Assembly (NCBI GenBank): GCA_021234155.1
Contig: JAJEKV010000003.1
Coordinates: forward strand, 7,936,413 to 8,000,412
From: Isoetes taiwanensis
Taxonomy: Eukaryota > Streptophyta > Lycopodiopsida > Isoetales > Isoetaceae
Length of the DNA stretch: 64,000 nt
Direction of reading: 5' to 3'
The notes beneath the pieces were generated by a model that saw only the letters and a list, made by a program, of their open reading frames with translations, was not told the origin of the DNA and did not search any database. The translations under genes were made by a program, and so were the position numbers. This document shows, piece after piece, positions 23,154 to 33,593 of this stretch; the first letter of the stretch is position 1, and each line of letters begins with the position of its first letter.

Positions 23154-24292
23154 TTGTGCATTATGATATGGGGTTCTTACATGATGTTTATGAAAGACAG
23201 TCAAGGCTTCCCATAATTTCATCTTGAATGTGACAAGTGATTTACAGTGAATCCAATCAAAATATAGCTAGTTACTAGAAAATATAGCAAGTGGTATATC
23301 CAACGTATGATCTTGTAGGCAATGTAAATACCAACATAGACGCCAGAAATTGTGGCAATGGATCAGGGCAGTTGCGCTATCCTATTGGCTACCTATTGCG
23401 TTCAAAACTGCAATTGACTGAAGATCTAAGTAAGAGAAGGCATTATAGCATCTTTGCAGAAGTATTTCTTTAAGAGAAGGAAGATTCTGGTAGTGTAAAG
23501 ATGACACATTTTGCAATATACAAAAACATGAAATGTTCGTTGGTGTATGGGATGCCCAAGGAACGGTCGTAAAACTGAGTTTTCTCAAGCATTCAAATTG
23601 TAGCATACCATTTTTTTCTCAAAACTTTTCTCATAAATCTCTTTTATACTGGCCAATTGTTCTTACATTCCAATTTTTTTTTAAACTTTTCTCATAAATC
23701 TCTTTTATAATTGTTCTTTCTTCCTTGCATGGACTGGCTGCAGCACTACGATGTTCTTGGTCATACATTGCTAAGTCGAAACTGTCTTTGGAACTTTTAT
23801 GTTTGGACACAAAGGTTCTTGCATGATTGAGGTTTCTCTGAAAAGATGTTAATGCCTGCCAAATGTTGAGCCCACTTATAACAATATGATGTCTGGCTCT
23901 CTTACTGCAAGTTCCCACATTTAGAATGAGCTTTGCCGCCTACAACAGAACTTTCCGTGAGTTAAAATGGAGGGCTAAGGTTTAATTTTGATAATAATAG
24001 GCCAGAGAAAAATTTACCTGGCTTGGCAACTCCACCCAGTAGCATCCGAAACAGGATTTGTTAGTAGGTTTCCCTCGGCATCTACTCTACTATCTAAGCC
24101 TACACAAACAACATTCAGGTTCTGTATGCGTTCAAGCTTAAGAGTAGCTTTGCAGTTTATTCTCCTCCAATACACCCATCGGGAGGGCTGAAGAATCCCC
24201 CCTCCCCGACTGAAGTATCCAGCCCTTCCCGTTTGACGAATTCGCCCCCCCTGGTGGAATAGAGAGGGAGGCGGACAACAGTTTGTTGTTAT
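23154..24292. other. ATR3 3' flank, intergenic
   Basis: Contains the 3' end of ATR3 and a direct repeat of an AACTTTTCTCATAAATCTC core at about 23623-23645 and 23684-23706. No gene recognised. GC content rises after 24170. Confidence 0.4.
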
Positions 24293-24440
24293 GTGGAATG
24301 GCAAAAGGGAGCCGATTCCTGCCTGAGCAGGGCAAGCTGGCAGGGCAAGCTGGCTACTGCCAGCAGCCGGGAGCGCCGTTTAGGTGCGACCGCCAGCTTG
24401 CCCTGCTCTGGCAAGAATCGGCAAACTTTTGCCATTCCAC
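24293..24440. repeat. foldback: 49 bp inverted repeat, 50 bp loop
   Basis: Left arm 24293-24341 and right arm 24392-24440 are reverse complements with five mismatches in 49 bp. Both arms begin GTGGAATGGCAAAAG, include GCCGATTC and end AGCAGGGCAAGCTGGC. The RNA would form a long stem with a GC-rich 50 nt loop that itself has a TGGCTACTGCCA hairpin. It could be a MITE or a miRNA-like foldback; no flanking target-site duplication was made out. Confidence 0.85.
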
Positions 24441-24613
24441 GACGTCAAGGAAAGGCTATGGCGCAGATGATCCGAGGCAGCAGGTGATCCGGCAGTGGTG
24501 CTTCAGATTTCTTCAGATCCGGCAGTGGTGCTTCAGACGTCAAAGAAAGGCATGGCGGAGATATTTTAGTGCAGATATCTTCAAAAATCTTCAGAAATCC
24601 AGGCTGATCCGGT

Positions 24614-24713
24614 GCTATGGCTTCAGAAATCTTCAGAAAAGCTTCGGCTATGGCTTCAGAAATCTTCAGAAAAGCTTCTGCTATGGCTTCAGAAAATCTT
24701 CACAAAAGCTTCG
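24614..24713 (+). repeat. 33 bp minisatellite, three copies
   Basis: The unit begins GCTATGGCTTCAGAAATCTT and continues CAGAAAAGCTTC(G/T), at 24614, 24647 and 24680. A related GGCAGTGGTGCTTCAGA unit occurs twice just upstream (24491-24538). The 33 bp period keeps reading frames open (MASEIFRKASA in one frame), but no gene context supports translation. Confidence 0.9.
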
Positions 24714-25012
24714 AAAACTTGGGCTATGGCTGCTCCGTTGGTCATGCCAGAACCGGCTATGGCAAAAACTCTGCAAAAACTCAGCAAAATACTCAGAAAA
24801 AACTCTGTTGGTCATCAACGAACCGGCTGCAGGAGGTCATGCCAGAATGGGGCAGTGACTTTCCATTCTTGAATAGAATGATTACCACATGGCAGTCTGC
24901 CATTGGCTCTCAAACAGGAATCAACACCAACTTTCCTTGACGTTGCTGTTTTGGACAGGAAAAAGGAGACTCTTACTGATATAGTCTGAAAACAGCAGCA
25001 CCGGGGGGGGAG

Positions 25013-25593
25013 CTACAGTAGCCCATCCATCCACCACAGTGACGTAGGATTTGAAAGGCCTGTATTGCTTGAATAGTCTCCTTCTATTGTGTCTTCCTTG
25101 GCACGGTTATGTCTCCATTGGGAATCATCATCATCTTCCCCAACATCCTCACCAATCTTCCCTTCTTCTACAATGGTGGTTTCTGCAGAAAGAAAACATT
25201 GCAGTTGTAAGTGATAAACAATAAAGGGTTGCAACAAATCAGAGCTCCTTATAACATGCCTTCTCAAATTGTAGCCATAAAGCTTTTGTGTGACCATTGT
25301 TTTCATCACGGAATTCCCCGTCCACCACGAACCTGTAAGAAAACTGATAAATGTTTTTGCCATAAAAAGTAAGATGTCTGCCGAACAGAAAGCACCATCA
25401 TGGTTTGAAAAATTACGAAGAGGAAGATGTCTGCCGGAATGAGGGGCGCTTTAACCAATAGTAAGGAATGCAGAAGAGTATAAAATGATGACTGAAATAT
25501 TGGTCAGGGATCTTGCTTACCTTGAGCTGAGAAGGTCCTTGCTCCCAAGCTGCTCCCAAGCCTTGCTTTGAGAGCACAAACGACGACTTCCAT
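25013..25593 (-). CDS. unrecognised 5' gene fragment, possibly organelle-targeted
   Basis: On the minus strand an ATG at 25593 starts MEVVVCALKARLGSSLGART, an Arg/Ser-rich, acid-free leader that looks like a transit peptide. Exon 1 (25593-25521) ends at a good donor (CAAG|GTAAGC). An acceptor (TTTCTTACAG, exon from 25332) continues in phase with SWWTGNSVMKTMVTQKLYGY and, without a further intron, runs to an acidic segment (EEGKIGEDVGEDDDDSQW) and a stop near 25013. I do not recognise the protein. It may be a truncated gene. Confidence 0.3.
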
Positions 25594-25758
25594 GCTTTTC
25601 GCCTTCTAAATTACAACCAAATACACAAATTCAAACTCATATCTAAGGATATTTAATCCGTCGTTGCCTCAAGGGTTCGCTTCTGAAAGGCCTCTAGGCC
25701 TCTGACCTAACCATTATGCGGTAACATAGCGGCGTTGTACCGGGAGCCAGAGTTGTTG

Positions 25759-25920
25759 CCACACCAGGGAGTAAATTACTAATCGCATATTTCTTATTAG
25801 CCAGAATGACTTTAGCTAAACTTGCTCGATATTAATCCCAAAACTTTCTATGGTTTAGCTAAACTTTACATATTTTTCCGCTCATACTTTCTAGCCTTTA
25901 GCTAAACTAACCCAAGCATC
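25759..25920. repeat. TTTAGCTAAA-rich MITE-like repeat, copy 1
   Basis: Shares an ordered series with 31786-31932: AAACTACTAATC-type start, ATACTTCTTAT, TAGCTAAACT(T/A)GCTCG, TTTCTATGGTTTAGCTAAAC, CTTTCTAGC and TTTAGCTAAA. The motif GTTTAGCTAAAC is a perfect palindrome. The left edge has CACACCAGGG. A non-autonomous DNA transposon is likely; type uncertain. Confidence 0.6.
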
Positions 25921-25970
25921 ATCCCAAAAATCTTCTTTCTTATTTTTGGATTGTGTTGGTATGTGTGCCA

Positions 25971-26006
25971 GGAACGCCGCATGTAACGCCGCATGCGGCG
26001 TTCCCT
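25971..26006. repeat. GC-rich palindrome, copy 1
   Basis: The 18 bp perfect palindrome AACGCCGCATGCGGCGTT (25985-26002) is preceded by a second half-copy GGAACGCCGCATG (25971-25983). A 22 bp version lies at 50104-50125. Both are embedded in AT-rich DNA and followed within about 30 bp by a TGCGGGA block. Confidence 0.9.
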
Positions 26007-26010
26007 TCAT

Positions 26011-26535
26011 CTTGCGGCGGCCCTCTTGCGGGATAAAGTTGCAGAATTTGAAATGCGTATCCAGCATTCAATGAAAGAATTTGAAATGCGTAGCCAGCAT
26101 TCAATGAAAGAATTTAGAGTGGAGAAAAAACTTTCGATGGCTATTGTCTACGAATTTTGTGCTCAGGCATTCTGGCGCCTCAAAAGTCCTCCGATTCATT
26201 TGGCGCCAGTCTCATTTTTTGGCACTTAGCTACATCGGATATTAAAAGTGTGGGACGCCATTGGATCTGCAGGTAAAACACAGCATTGGGACGACTTAGC
26301 CAGACGGGGTCGTGTGAAAAAAACTAAATACCATTTTTTGCTCAGGATTTTCCAGGATGCAGAGTTGAAGTTCAAGAGAAATCTTTGCTCAGTTGCCGAG
26401 GAACGAGCTGGACGCCAGCTTGGAGGCTTAGGATCAACCAGGTCATCTTTTATTTTGTATCGATTTGTTGGTGAACGTTTTCATGATTTTCAAGCTTTTT
26501 TACGTTTTCATATGCAGGATTCTAGATACAAATAG
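26011..26535 (+). CDS. unrecognised reading frames with a 33 bp repeat
   Basis: Following the palindrome, an open frame to 26229 contains a perfectly phased 33 bp repeat at 26044-26109 (GAATTTGAAATGCGTA ... ATTCAATGAAA, coding EFEMRIQHSMK twice). A second frame 26248-26535 reads GKTQHWDDLARRGRVKKTKY and LGGLGSTRSSFILYRF. Neither resembles a known family. They could be part of the mobile unit that carries the palindrome, or chance. Confidence 0.25.
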
Positions 26536-27397
26536 TTTGAATCCATTCCACACTACAATTTGTAAGGATCCAAGAACATTCGTCAGCCTGTCCATAGACA
26601 TCGTGAGCTGTTCCTTTTTTTATGTGTTGAGATGTAGTAGACAATATTCTGAAGCGTTAATTCTATGCTGCATTTTTTCTTCACCTATTTTATTTTGTCT
26701 GTTATATTCGTTTTAGCACTAACAGGCTTCCAATAGTTGTTTACACGTACATTTCATATGATGACATGAGACGTCTAAGACTGTTTAAAATAGAGGTTTG
26801 ATGTCAGTATATAAGCAGGTCCATGGTTAGGGGCTAAGCAAATCACTTCAGCAAAACATTGTTTTCCCAATTCCACATCTCCATCTTTGCATTTGTCTGA
26901 GATTTGGAAAAAAATCCTTCCCAAGTGGTGTATAAATTCAGGTAGAAGTAATTCATGATGGAAACAGAGCAATGATTGATGCCGGTGGAAGCATGGAGCA
27001 TGGTTATTTTTATTTGTTTTCATCTCCATGTTGATGTTTTTAGAATTTCTATTATATGGCATGACATGCTCAATAATACTTTCTGAGCTCCTTTTATTGT
27101 CAGCAGACTAATGTTATTTCCTTTAACATTGACAGGTATAATTGTGGGCATGACTGCAAGCGGCACTGGTCAAAGGAGACTAGAGATGCCAAAACTGTAG
27201 CATAGATTATACGGTCTTTTATAACATGGCCTTTACAAGATATCTGCAAAGTAAATGTGATTAGTGAATAAATTCTATGTTGTTTTGTTGCATGGGGAAT
27301 CACAAATAGAAATTAATGTTTTCAAATCTTGATGATTCATTCTTTATATTTAAATTTATCCATTCTTTTTAACCTATGAGTTGTTTTTCTAATGCAG

Positions 27398-27475
27398 GCA
27401 CACGAAAGCAACTTTTTGGTGGGTTTTCACTTTTTGGCGCACAAAAGCAACTTTCTGGTGGATTTTCACTTTTTG
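27398..27475 (+). repeat. 39 bp tandem repeat, two copies
   Basis: GC(A/G)CAC(G/A)AAAGCAACTTT ... TTTTCACTTTTTGG occurs at 27398 and 27437. It follows an acceptor-like TCTAATGCAG. In one frame the unit encodes Q-L-(F/S)-GGFSLFG twice, a Gly/Phe repeat. Confidence 0.85.
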
Positions 27476-27869
27476 GCTGCAGAAAGTTACGTACAAAAAT
27501 AGTAAGCTAATATTCTTGCTTGGCATGCAAGGTTTGGTTGTTCATAAAAAGTGTGATATATTGCTTCAGCTGACTTATAGATCCAAGGGTCTTCCTAGCA
27601 GATTGTTCATTACAAAACACATTATTCTTTGCCTGCATGCAACCATAGATCATGCATTATAGAGAAAAACATGAAATTTTTCTGTTTGCCTCAAATAGAC
27701 ATGATATTTTGATGTTTTCCTTATATAGATAGTTCTAATTGTATCCTTTATCTGTAGGATTTATCTTTTTATGAGTCATTGAGGAGCATCAAGTTGAATG
27801 GGGGCAGCGAAACATTAGGCAGTATCTTACAAGCAATCCATTAAGGTATGGGCTTAAACTTATAATATG

Positions 27870-28295
27870 GCATCAGAATGTTCCCATGGTTTCTATATTT
27901 GCTACATTTTTCATGTAGATGCTTGAGCTATTGATGTGCTTTTATTAGGCTTCAAGGCTTTTGAAGAAGTGGATTTCAAGTCTGGTTTTTGCATTCTTCA
28001 TGATCACAGTATAGGTGTCCAGCGGAGGCAAGCACCTTCATTTTTGAAATGTTATCAGAATATTTCCATGGTTATGGTTTTGTTGCTACATTATGTAGAT
28101 GTTGGAGGCCTATTTTCGTACAAATTTTAATCTATTTGTACAGGTGCGACTACAAGCTGGTCAACTACAAGCTGAATTTGATATGCCTTCAATATGCTAA
28201 TGCTTTTGAAGAAGTGGAATCCAAGTTTAATGTATGCCATCCTTCTGATCACCGTATAGGTGTCCAGCAAAGGCAAGCACCTTCGGGCCAGGTAT
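27870..28295 (+). repeat. tandem duplication with a repeated exon-like block
   Basis: Two successive copies (about 27870-28044 and 28055-28295) each contain ATCAGAAT(G/A)TT(C/T)CCATGG, then a coding-like block: AFEEVDFKSGFCILHDHSIG...RRQAPS in the first and AFEEVESKFNVCHPSDHRIG...QRQAPSGQ in the second, ending at CAG|GTATAA. The family is not recognised. The second copy has an extra ~100 bp with LQAGQLQAEFDMPS. Confidence 0.6.
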
Positions 28296-28299
28296 AACT

Positions 28300-29220
28300 G
28301 TCATCCTAGACTATGGCTTTTCCATTATCTTTTTAACATATTCAAGTCATTTTATTTACTCAGGGAAACAGCAAGGCATGAGAAATGTCAGGAAAATAAC
28401 AAGAGATGAGAAAAATGTTACACCCACTCTCAGGTAAAAGAAATTGAATGGAATGAAAGAAGAGGTCGCTGCCTTGCTGGACATGTAGCAGTGTCTTGGA
28501 AGATGCACATTATTGAAGCATATGATTGTTGGCAATGGTAGGCACTATTTTTTCGGCTCTTTTCCGAAACAATGCATGTCCACACGTGATGGAACAGTGA
28601 AAAAGATGTCTCTATAATTCCTAGCAACTGCTCTACCCAGCTTTTCCTTTTTGCAAGTAGCGGATACGATTCACAAGCTATAACCGGTAGGGAACAAGCC
28701 CTTTGATGCATATAATTGGTACACAGATTTTGGTTTCTTCATGGTGGAGACTCCATGCAAACATTAGATTTGGTTTTGAAGTAAAGAGTGATGAAGATTG
28801 CAGATTGTATCATGAAGTTGGAAAAAGAAAACTCATTTCGCAGAGGAAGGATTTGGCTATGTCTATGGCTATGGTTGGACATAAGCAGATGGGCCCCAAT
28901 TACTATCAACAGCAGGGTCCTTCGTTCAACAAGGCAAGGTAGGATACTCCTTGGGGATCTGCCATAGGCATTGTCTCAAAGGTCAAATAATGGAGAGATC
29001 ATCTGGAAGCAAAACTAAGGTGGATGTTTTCTGTTTGTGTAAGTAATTGTTCGGTTTGCAAAATGCTTGCAGTTGCTTTGAGGGTTTTTTGATTGAAAAG
29101 AAATTGACCAAATTATAGGAAAAAGAACAGTGAACTCTGGAATTATTTGTTTCTTTGTGATATAGCATGCTTATTATGCTTATTATGTTGCTTCTCTAAA
29201 CACTAAAAGATTGTGTAACA
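28300..29220. other. exon-like remnants, no gene recognised
   Basis: A plus-strand frame at 28790-28942 (SQRKDLAMSMAMVGHKQMGP, Tyr/Gln-rich YYQQQGPSFNKA) ends at a donor-like AAG|GTAGG. Otherwise AT-rich. Confidence 0.3.
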
Positions 29221-29229
29221 TTTGTCTCC

Positions 29230-29375
29230 AACATATGTCTGAATATATGCCCAGCTACTATCCAACATATGTTTGACATATGCCCAAATTATAAATTATG
29301 TTAAAGACTTGCACATAAGCTTTATGCTAACAACCCAACTGCTGTCCAACATATGTTTGACATATGCCCAAATTA
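29230..29375. repeat. CAACATATG...ATATGCCC direct repeats
   Basis: TCCAACATATGTTTGACATA followed by TGCCCAAATTA occurs at about 29263 and 29346, with a diverged version near 29228. The same theme (TGTCCAACAT, CAACATTTG, ATTCGCCCAA) resumes at 29820-29900, as if one sequence was split by the insertion that carries the palindromes. Confidence 0.7.
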
Positions 29376-29382
29376 CGTATAT

Positions 29383-29469
29383 AGGAAAGCCCATTTAGTG
29401 GGCTTTCCTGCTGTGTCAACAGGGCTCCGTGCTCCATATAGGAAAGCCCACTAAATGGGCTTTCCTATA
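29383..29469. repeat. pair of nested palindromes (cruciform-prone)
   Basis: 29383-29409 and 29440-29466 are each a 27 bp palindrome with arms AGGAAAGCCCA/TGGGCTTTCCT. The two are also exact reverse complements of each other, because their centres are CTAAA-type and its complement. The right copy extends to TATAGG...CCTATA (29437-29469). They enclose a 30 bp spacer. Confidence 0.92.
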
Positions 29470-29501
29470 ACGTGGAAACAAGGGACGTTCAATTCTTGAA
29501 T

Positions 29502-29609
29502 CCAGAATGCAAGTAAAGGTCAGCCAGAATGCAGGTAAATCAGCGGAGTGCAGGGTAATCTTGCCAGAATGCAAGTAAACAAAGGATGCGCTTCCATAAT
29601 GCAAGTAAA
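29502..29609. repeat. interspersed 16 bp motif, four copies
   Basis: CCA(G/T)AATGCA(A/G)GTAAA occurs at 29502, 29524, 29564 and 29594 at irregular 22-40 bp spacing, plus a weaker GTGCAGGGTAA near 29549. It lies just right of the palindromes. Confidence 0.85.
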
Positions 29610-29909
29610 ACAGGAATCGTAGTGATGAACCCATGATTCTTGATTTGAAACTTGCCAAATGGCATGATCTGATTGGCGCAGGGGCAAGAATTGAACGTAC
29701 CTGGTTTTTACGTTAAAAGACTTTCGCATAACCTTTATGCTAACATTTGTGTTTGGAACATTCTGGTCAACATTATTATATTGTAATATTTATAACAACA
29801 TTGTAATTTGATTTATAACTGTCCGATATATGTCCAACATTGCTCAACATTTGCAAACATTTCAAACATTCGCCCAAGTAACATTTGTCAACATGTGCTA
29901 TGTAACATT

Positions 29910-31555
29910 TGTCAACAACCTTATTGAGTCCAAGGATTCATATAAAAGTATAGAAAGTACCTTCACTTACAAGAGCGGTAGCCTCTATATTTACAAGCAA
30001 CCAAAGCTTGGTCAATTCAAATTTTCTTTCTCCCCATTATTGGCATTAGATTCTTCAATCTTCAGATGGTGGAGGCAGCCTAAATTCTAGATACAAGCAG
30101 ACTGCTATAGAACCACCGTCTCGATCTTTCCAGAAGCTTAAGGTGGATTGATCTGGTACTTGGGTAGCCAACCGAAAAACAACTCTCATTTGTGGCTAAT
30201 CAAATTGAATAGATTTAAGCTTCAAGGTAGGACCAGACAACGCCAGATCACAGCACCTGAGCAAAGCTCTCTAACCTAGAGGTTCTTATTTTTCAAATAC
30301 TATCACAAGCACTACGATGTAAGTAGCCAAAGTCAAGATAATGCTTTTGTCGCTCTCGTAACGCCTGACAACACCATATTGCAAATTTTTTTGGTCTTTA
30401 AAAACGTCTTTTGGAAAGGCAAAAAATACAAGCCCAGGGTTAACATGACGTCACATCATGTTTTAGACCCCATTATGACGACCGCAGTACCAAGAATGAT
30501 GCAAATTTTGTGTTGAGTTTTCCTCCCGTTGCATCCTATTTATTTGCTATTTCCCTGGACCATGAGAGGTGTCTAAGTTGTGTTGTGCATTAAATTTTTA
30601 AACCTTGAGGAAGTAGTTAACTCTTTGGGTATCACGCCAAAATTAACCGACAATATTCTTTGGGTATCATGCCAAAATCAACCAACAACACAATATATTT
30701 TTGCTTAGACTTGACCCTTGGCAGCGTATCCTTTTCTTAATTACACAACCACTCAATATGTTACAAAAATGATTGTTCAATCCACATTTAAAATTGTTGC
30801 AAATACAGAGTTTGGAAGTTAAAAATAAAGGTCAAAATGAGGGAAAGTTGAAAATAATCTAATTCCCAAGTTAAATTCAAAAAGACAATGTCAATGTTCT
30901 TCATTCAAGGCACTCGGGTTAACTACAACCAAATATCAACCTAAATGTCTAAGGTTAACCAACCTAATTGTGGAGCATTGCTTTAGAAGGATGAACTGGA
31001 TACATTTTTTTGTTCAAATGGTCAGGCTTCGTTGCCACATTTTTCGACACAGGATTCACGTAGACGACAATATAATGCTCCGTCTCCAGTCGAGGATATA
31101 GATAAAGTGATTACTTGGAGCAAAGCAACATGCAAATGGATGATTCGTCATCGCAATTCAGATTATGCCATCTGTGGGTAGAATGTACTTTGTGACTCCC
31201 TCATAGGGCGAACGATTTTATTTGCAGATGCTGCTTAGCAATGTACCAGGAGCTACATGTTTTGAAGGTTTGAGAACTATTGACAGTCATTTATGTGAGA
31301 CATTCAAGAATGCATGCATCTAACGAATGATTATGAATGATAATTCTTTGGGACAGGTTCTTCATGATGTGGATTCATTGAGACTGACGGACATAACCTC
31401 TATTTGCACCAAAATATTTTGTATTTGCATGTACACCCTGTACATTTGTGTAATATTTTGTTTGAATTTCATATTATGTGTACAATTTAAAGGTAAATTT
31501 GTTCACTATCTATATGTGTCCAACGCACCTCTACATATATTGCCCTAGATGCATT
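29910..31555. other. intergenic, no gene recognised
   Basis: AT-rich. A small direct repeat TTTGGGTATCA(C/T)GCCAAAAT(T/C) occurs at about 30634 and 30659. No supported coding region. Confidence 0.4.
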
Positions 31556-31559
31556 GTGC

Positions 31560-31637
31560 ATGTTCACGACACAACCACAACTAACACACATAAATGCCTT
31601 CACACATCCACGATTAATGCCGGGCACACGTTTCTAG
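31560..31637 (+). mobile_element. Helitron-like 3' terminus, copy 1
   Basis: Ends ATAAATGCCTTCACACATCC, then ACGATTAATGCCGGGCACACG and TTTCTAG, followed by T. The CTAG-3' end and T flank fit the Helitron rule (CTRR end, insertion between A and T). The left stem of the subterminal hairpin seen in the 54.8 kb copy is missing here. The 5' end is not located. Confidence 0.55.
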
Positions 31638-31785
31638 TTTCTATGATGTGGCCAACAGAAAATAAGCCAAATTACTATACTTTTTTTCAATTGTTTCCAC
31701 TTATTTTAGTAATTTTCTTTGTGAAAACATTCTAATGCTAACTAGCAAAATCTATGACTCAAATTAATTTATCATGCTAGAAACT

Positions 31786-31932
31786 AAACTACTAATCATA
31801 TACTTCTTATAAACTAATATTAGCTAAACTAGCTCGGAATTCATTCTAAAAGTTTCTATAGTTTAGCTAAACAATACAAAATTTCACTCTCTTACTTTCT
31901 AGCAATTGGCTAAAGAGCTCCAGGGCTGGTGT
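31786..31932. repeat. TTTAGCTAAA-rich MITE-like repeat, copy 2
   Basis: Same block order as 25759-25920. Includes TTTCTATAGTTTAGCTAAAC and CTTTCTAGCAATTGGCTAAA, and ends in CCAGGGCTGGTGT, the approximate inverse of the CACACCAGGG at the left edge of copy 1. This hints at terminal inverted repeats of a hAT-like element. Confidence 0.55.
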
Positions 31933-32059
31933 AGTCCCGAAAAAAGTTAAGCTAAAATTATTATTTTTTTTCCAATTTTTTTCCATTTGCTTTAGCCATT
32001 TTTTTTTTCGAAAATATGCTAAAAAATCGCCAAATAGCTAAGTTTAGCCCTTAAATTAT

Positions 32060-33180
32060 TCCATGTGCCACACCAAGGAGGAGGTGGCAAAGGACTTCCA
32101 AGCACACATAAAAAAATAAAATAAAATCGTAACCGAATTCGGGCACGAGGGCTCATGTCCTGTAAGTGCGGATTCATCAAGGCTACATTTCTGATGAACT
32201 AAGTCTGCCAGCGCTAACCTGGGACCCTTAGATAAATGGATTCTGCGCTGGAGAAGAAACGCAAGCCCTGCCATACCATTGCTGAATCAAACTTTGGGAC
32301 GCAACAATTCCTTCGTTTTATATGCACACAACGATGGAGTCAGATTCCTCCAGAAGCTTCCTCTGGAAGAATCGAGATGGTTCCAGAATCTCAAAAGTGG
32401 TTTATAGAAAACCCTAACCATGTGAAGGGCCAAGATCATGCCACGGACTTCCAAGCACCAAAAAAAAAAAGAAAAAGAAAATATAACCATAGCCGGGCGC
32501 GAGGGCTCTTGTCCTATAAGTGCAGATTCATCAAGGCTACCTTTCTGATGAACTAAGCCTGACAGCGCCGATATGGGAAAACTGGCCACTGCCTTGACCT
32601 TAGATAAATGGATTCTGCGCTGGAGAGGAAACACAAGCCCTGCCATACCATTGTTGAATCAAACTTTTAGAGACAACAATTCCTTCGTTTTATATGCACA
32701 CAAATGCTGGAGCCAGATCCCTCCAGAAGCTTCTTCTAGAAGAATTGAGACGATTCCAAAATCTCAACAGTGATTTATAGAAAACTCAAACCACCTGGAG
32801 GGCCAAGATCATGCCACAAACTTCCAAGCACAAAAAAAAAAAGAAGGGAAAGTCATAATCGGATCTGGGCGCGAGGGCTCATGTCCCGTAAGTGCGAATT
32901 AATCAAGGCTACCTGGAAAAATCGGTCGCTGCCTTGCCCTTAGATAAATGGATTCTGCGCTAGAGAGGAAACGCAAGCCCTGCCATAACATTGTTGAATC
33001 AAACTTTGGACGCAACAATTCCTTCATTTTATATGCACACAAGGATGGAGCCAGATCCCTCCAGAAGCTTCCTCAGGAATAATTGAGACGATTCCAGGAT
33101 CTCAACTGTGGTTTCTAGAAAACCCTAACCACATGGAGGGCCAAGATCATGCCACAGACTTCCAAGCACCAAAAAAAAAA
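32060..33180. repeat. three-copy tandem array, 340-372 bp unit
   Basis: The block GATAAATGGATTCTGCGCT recurs at 32231, 32603 and 32943. Each unit has GGGC(A/G)CGAGGGCTC, AAGTGCG, ATCAAGGCTAC, TGCCATA, CAACAATTCCTTC, CCAGAAGCTTCCTC and ends CCAAGCAC followed by poly-A. The middle unit is the longest. Poly-A at each unit end suggests a short retroposed sequence, either multiplied in tandem or inserted into its own tail. Open frames on either strand are not conserved. Confidence 0.9.
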
Positions 33181-33593
33181 AACTAGCAAAAAGGCACGCC
33201 AGAGGCTATAGAAAATAAAGGCGGGGAAAATTACGGTAAGATAATAAAAATTGAATTGAATCGGATATCTAGAGATAATTGAAATGTCATATTTTTTGTA
33301 TCATTTCAAAGCCAAATTAGGTCAAAGTGATATAAATTGAATACTTTAGATGATGCCCCTGCATTTTGAGGTACCAGTATTTCCTAGTTTTGAAAGGCCA
33401 GGATGTGAGATTGTAGCCCTCTGTGGTGGTATTGTGAAGGTTTATGTCATATTTTTTTTAATTTTGTTTTTATTTTCTTGCATGTTGATGAATGCACTCA
33501 GCTATGTCCTTAGACAATGCATTGAAATTGCAATAAACCATGATGTATCATTGTACAGTTTCTTACCATGCCTATTACTGCCATGATTTTTCC

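Noticed and set aside
25852-25863. GTTTAGCTAAAC palindromes considered as a regulatory operator
   Set aside because: They recur at the same relative place in both copies of a dispersed repeat, so they belong to the element.
32131-32150. GAATTCGGGCACGAGG resembles the EcoRI cDNA-library adaptor (GAATTCGGCACGAGG), suggesting vector contamination
   Set aside because: It has an extra G, and the sister repeat units carry GGGCGCGAGGGCTC at the same place without GAATTC, so it is a chance likeness inside a genomic repeat.
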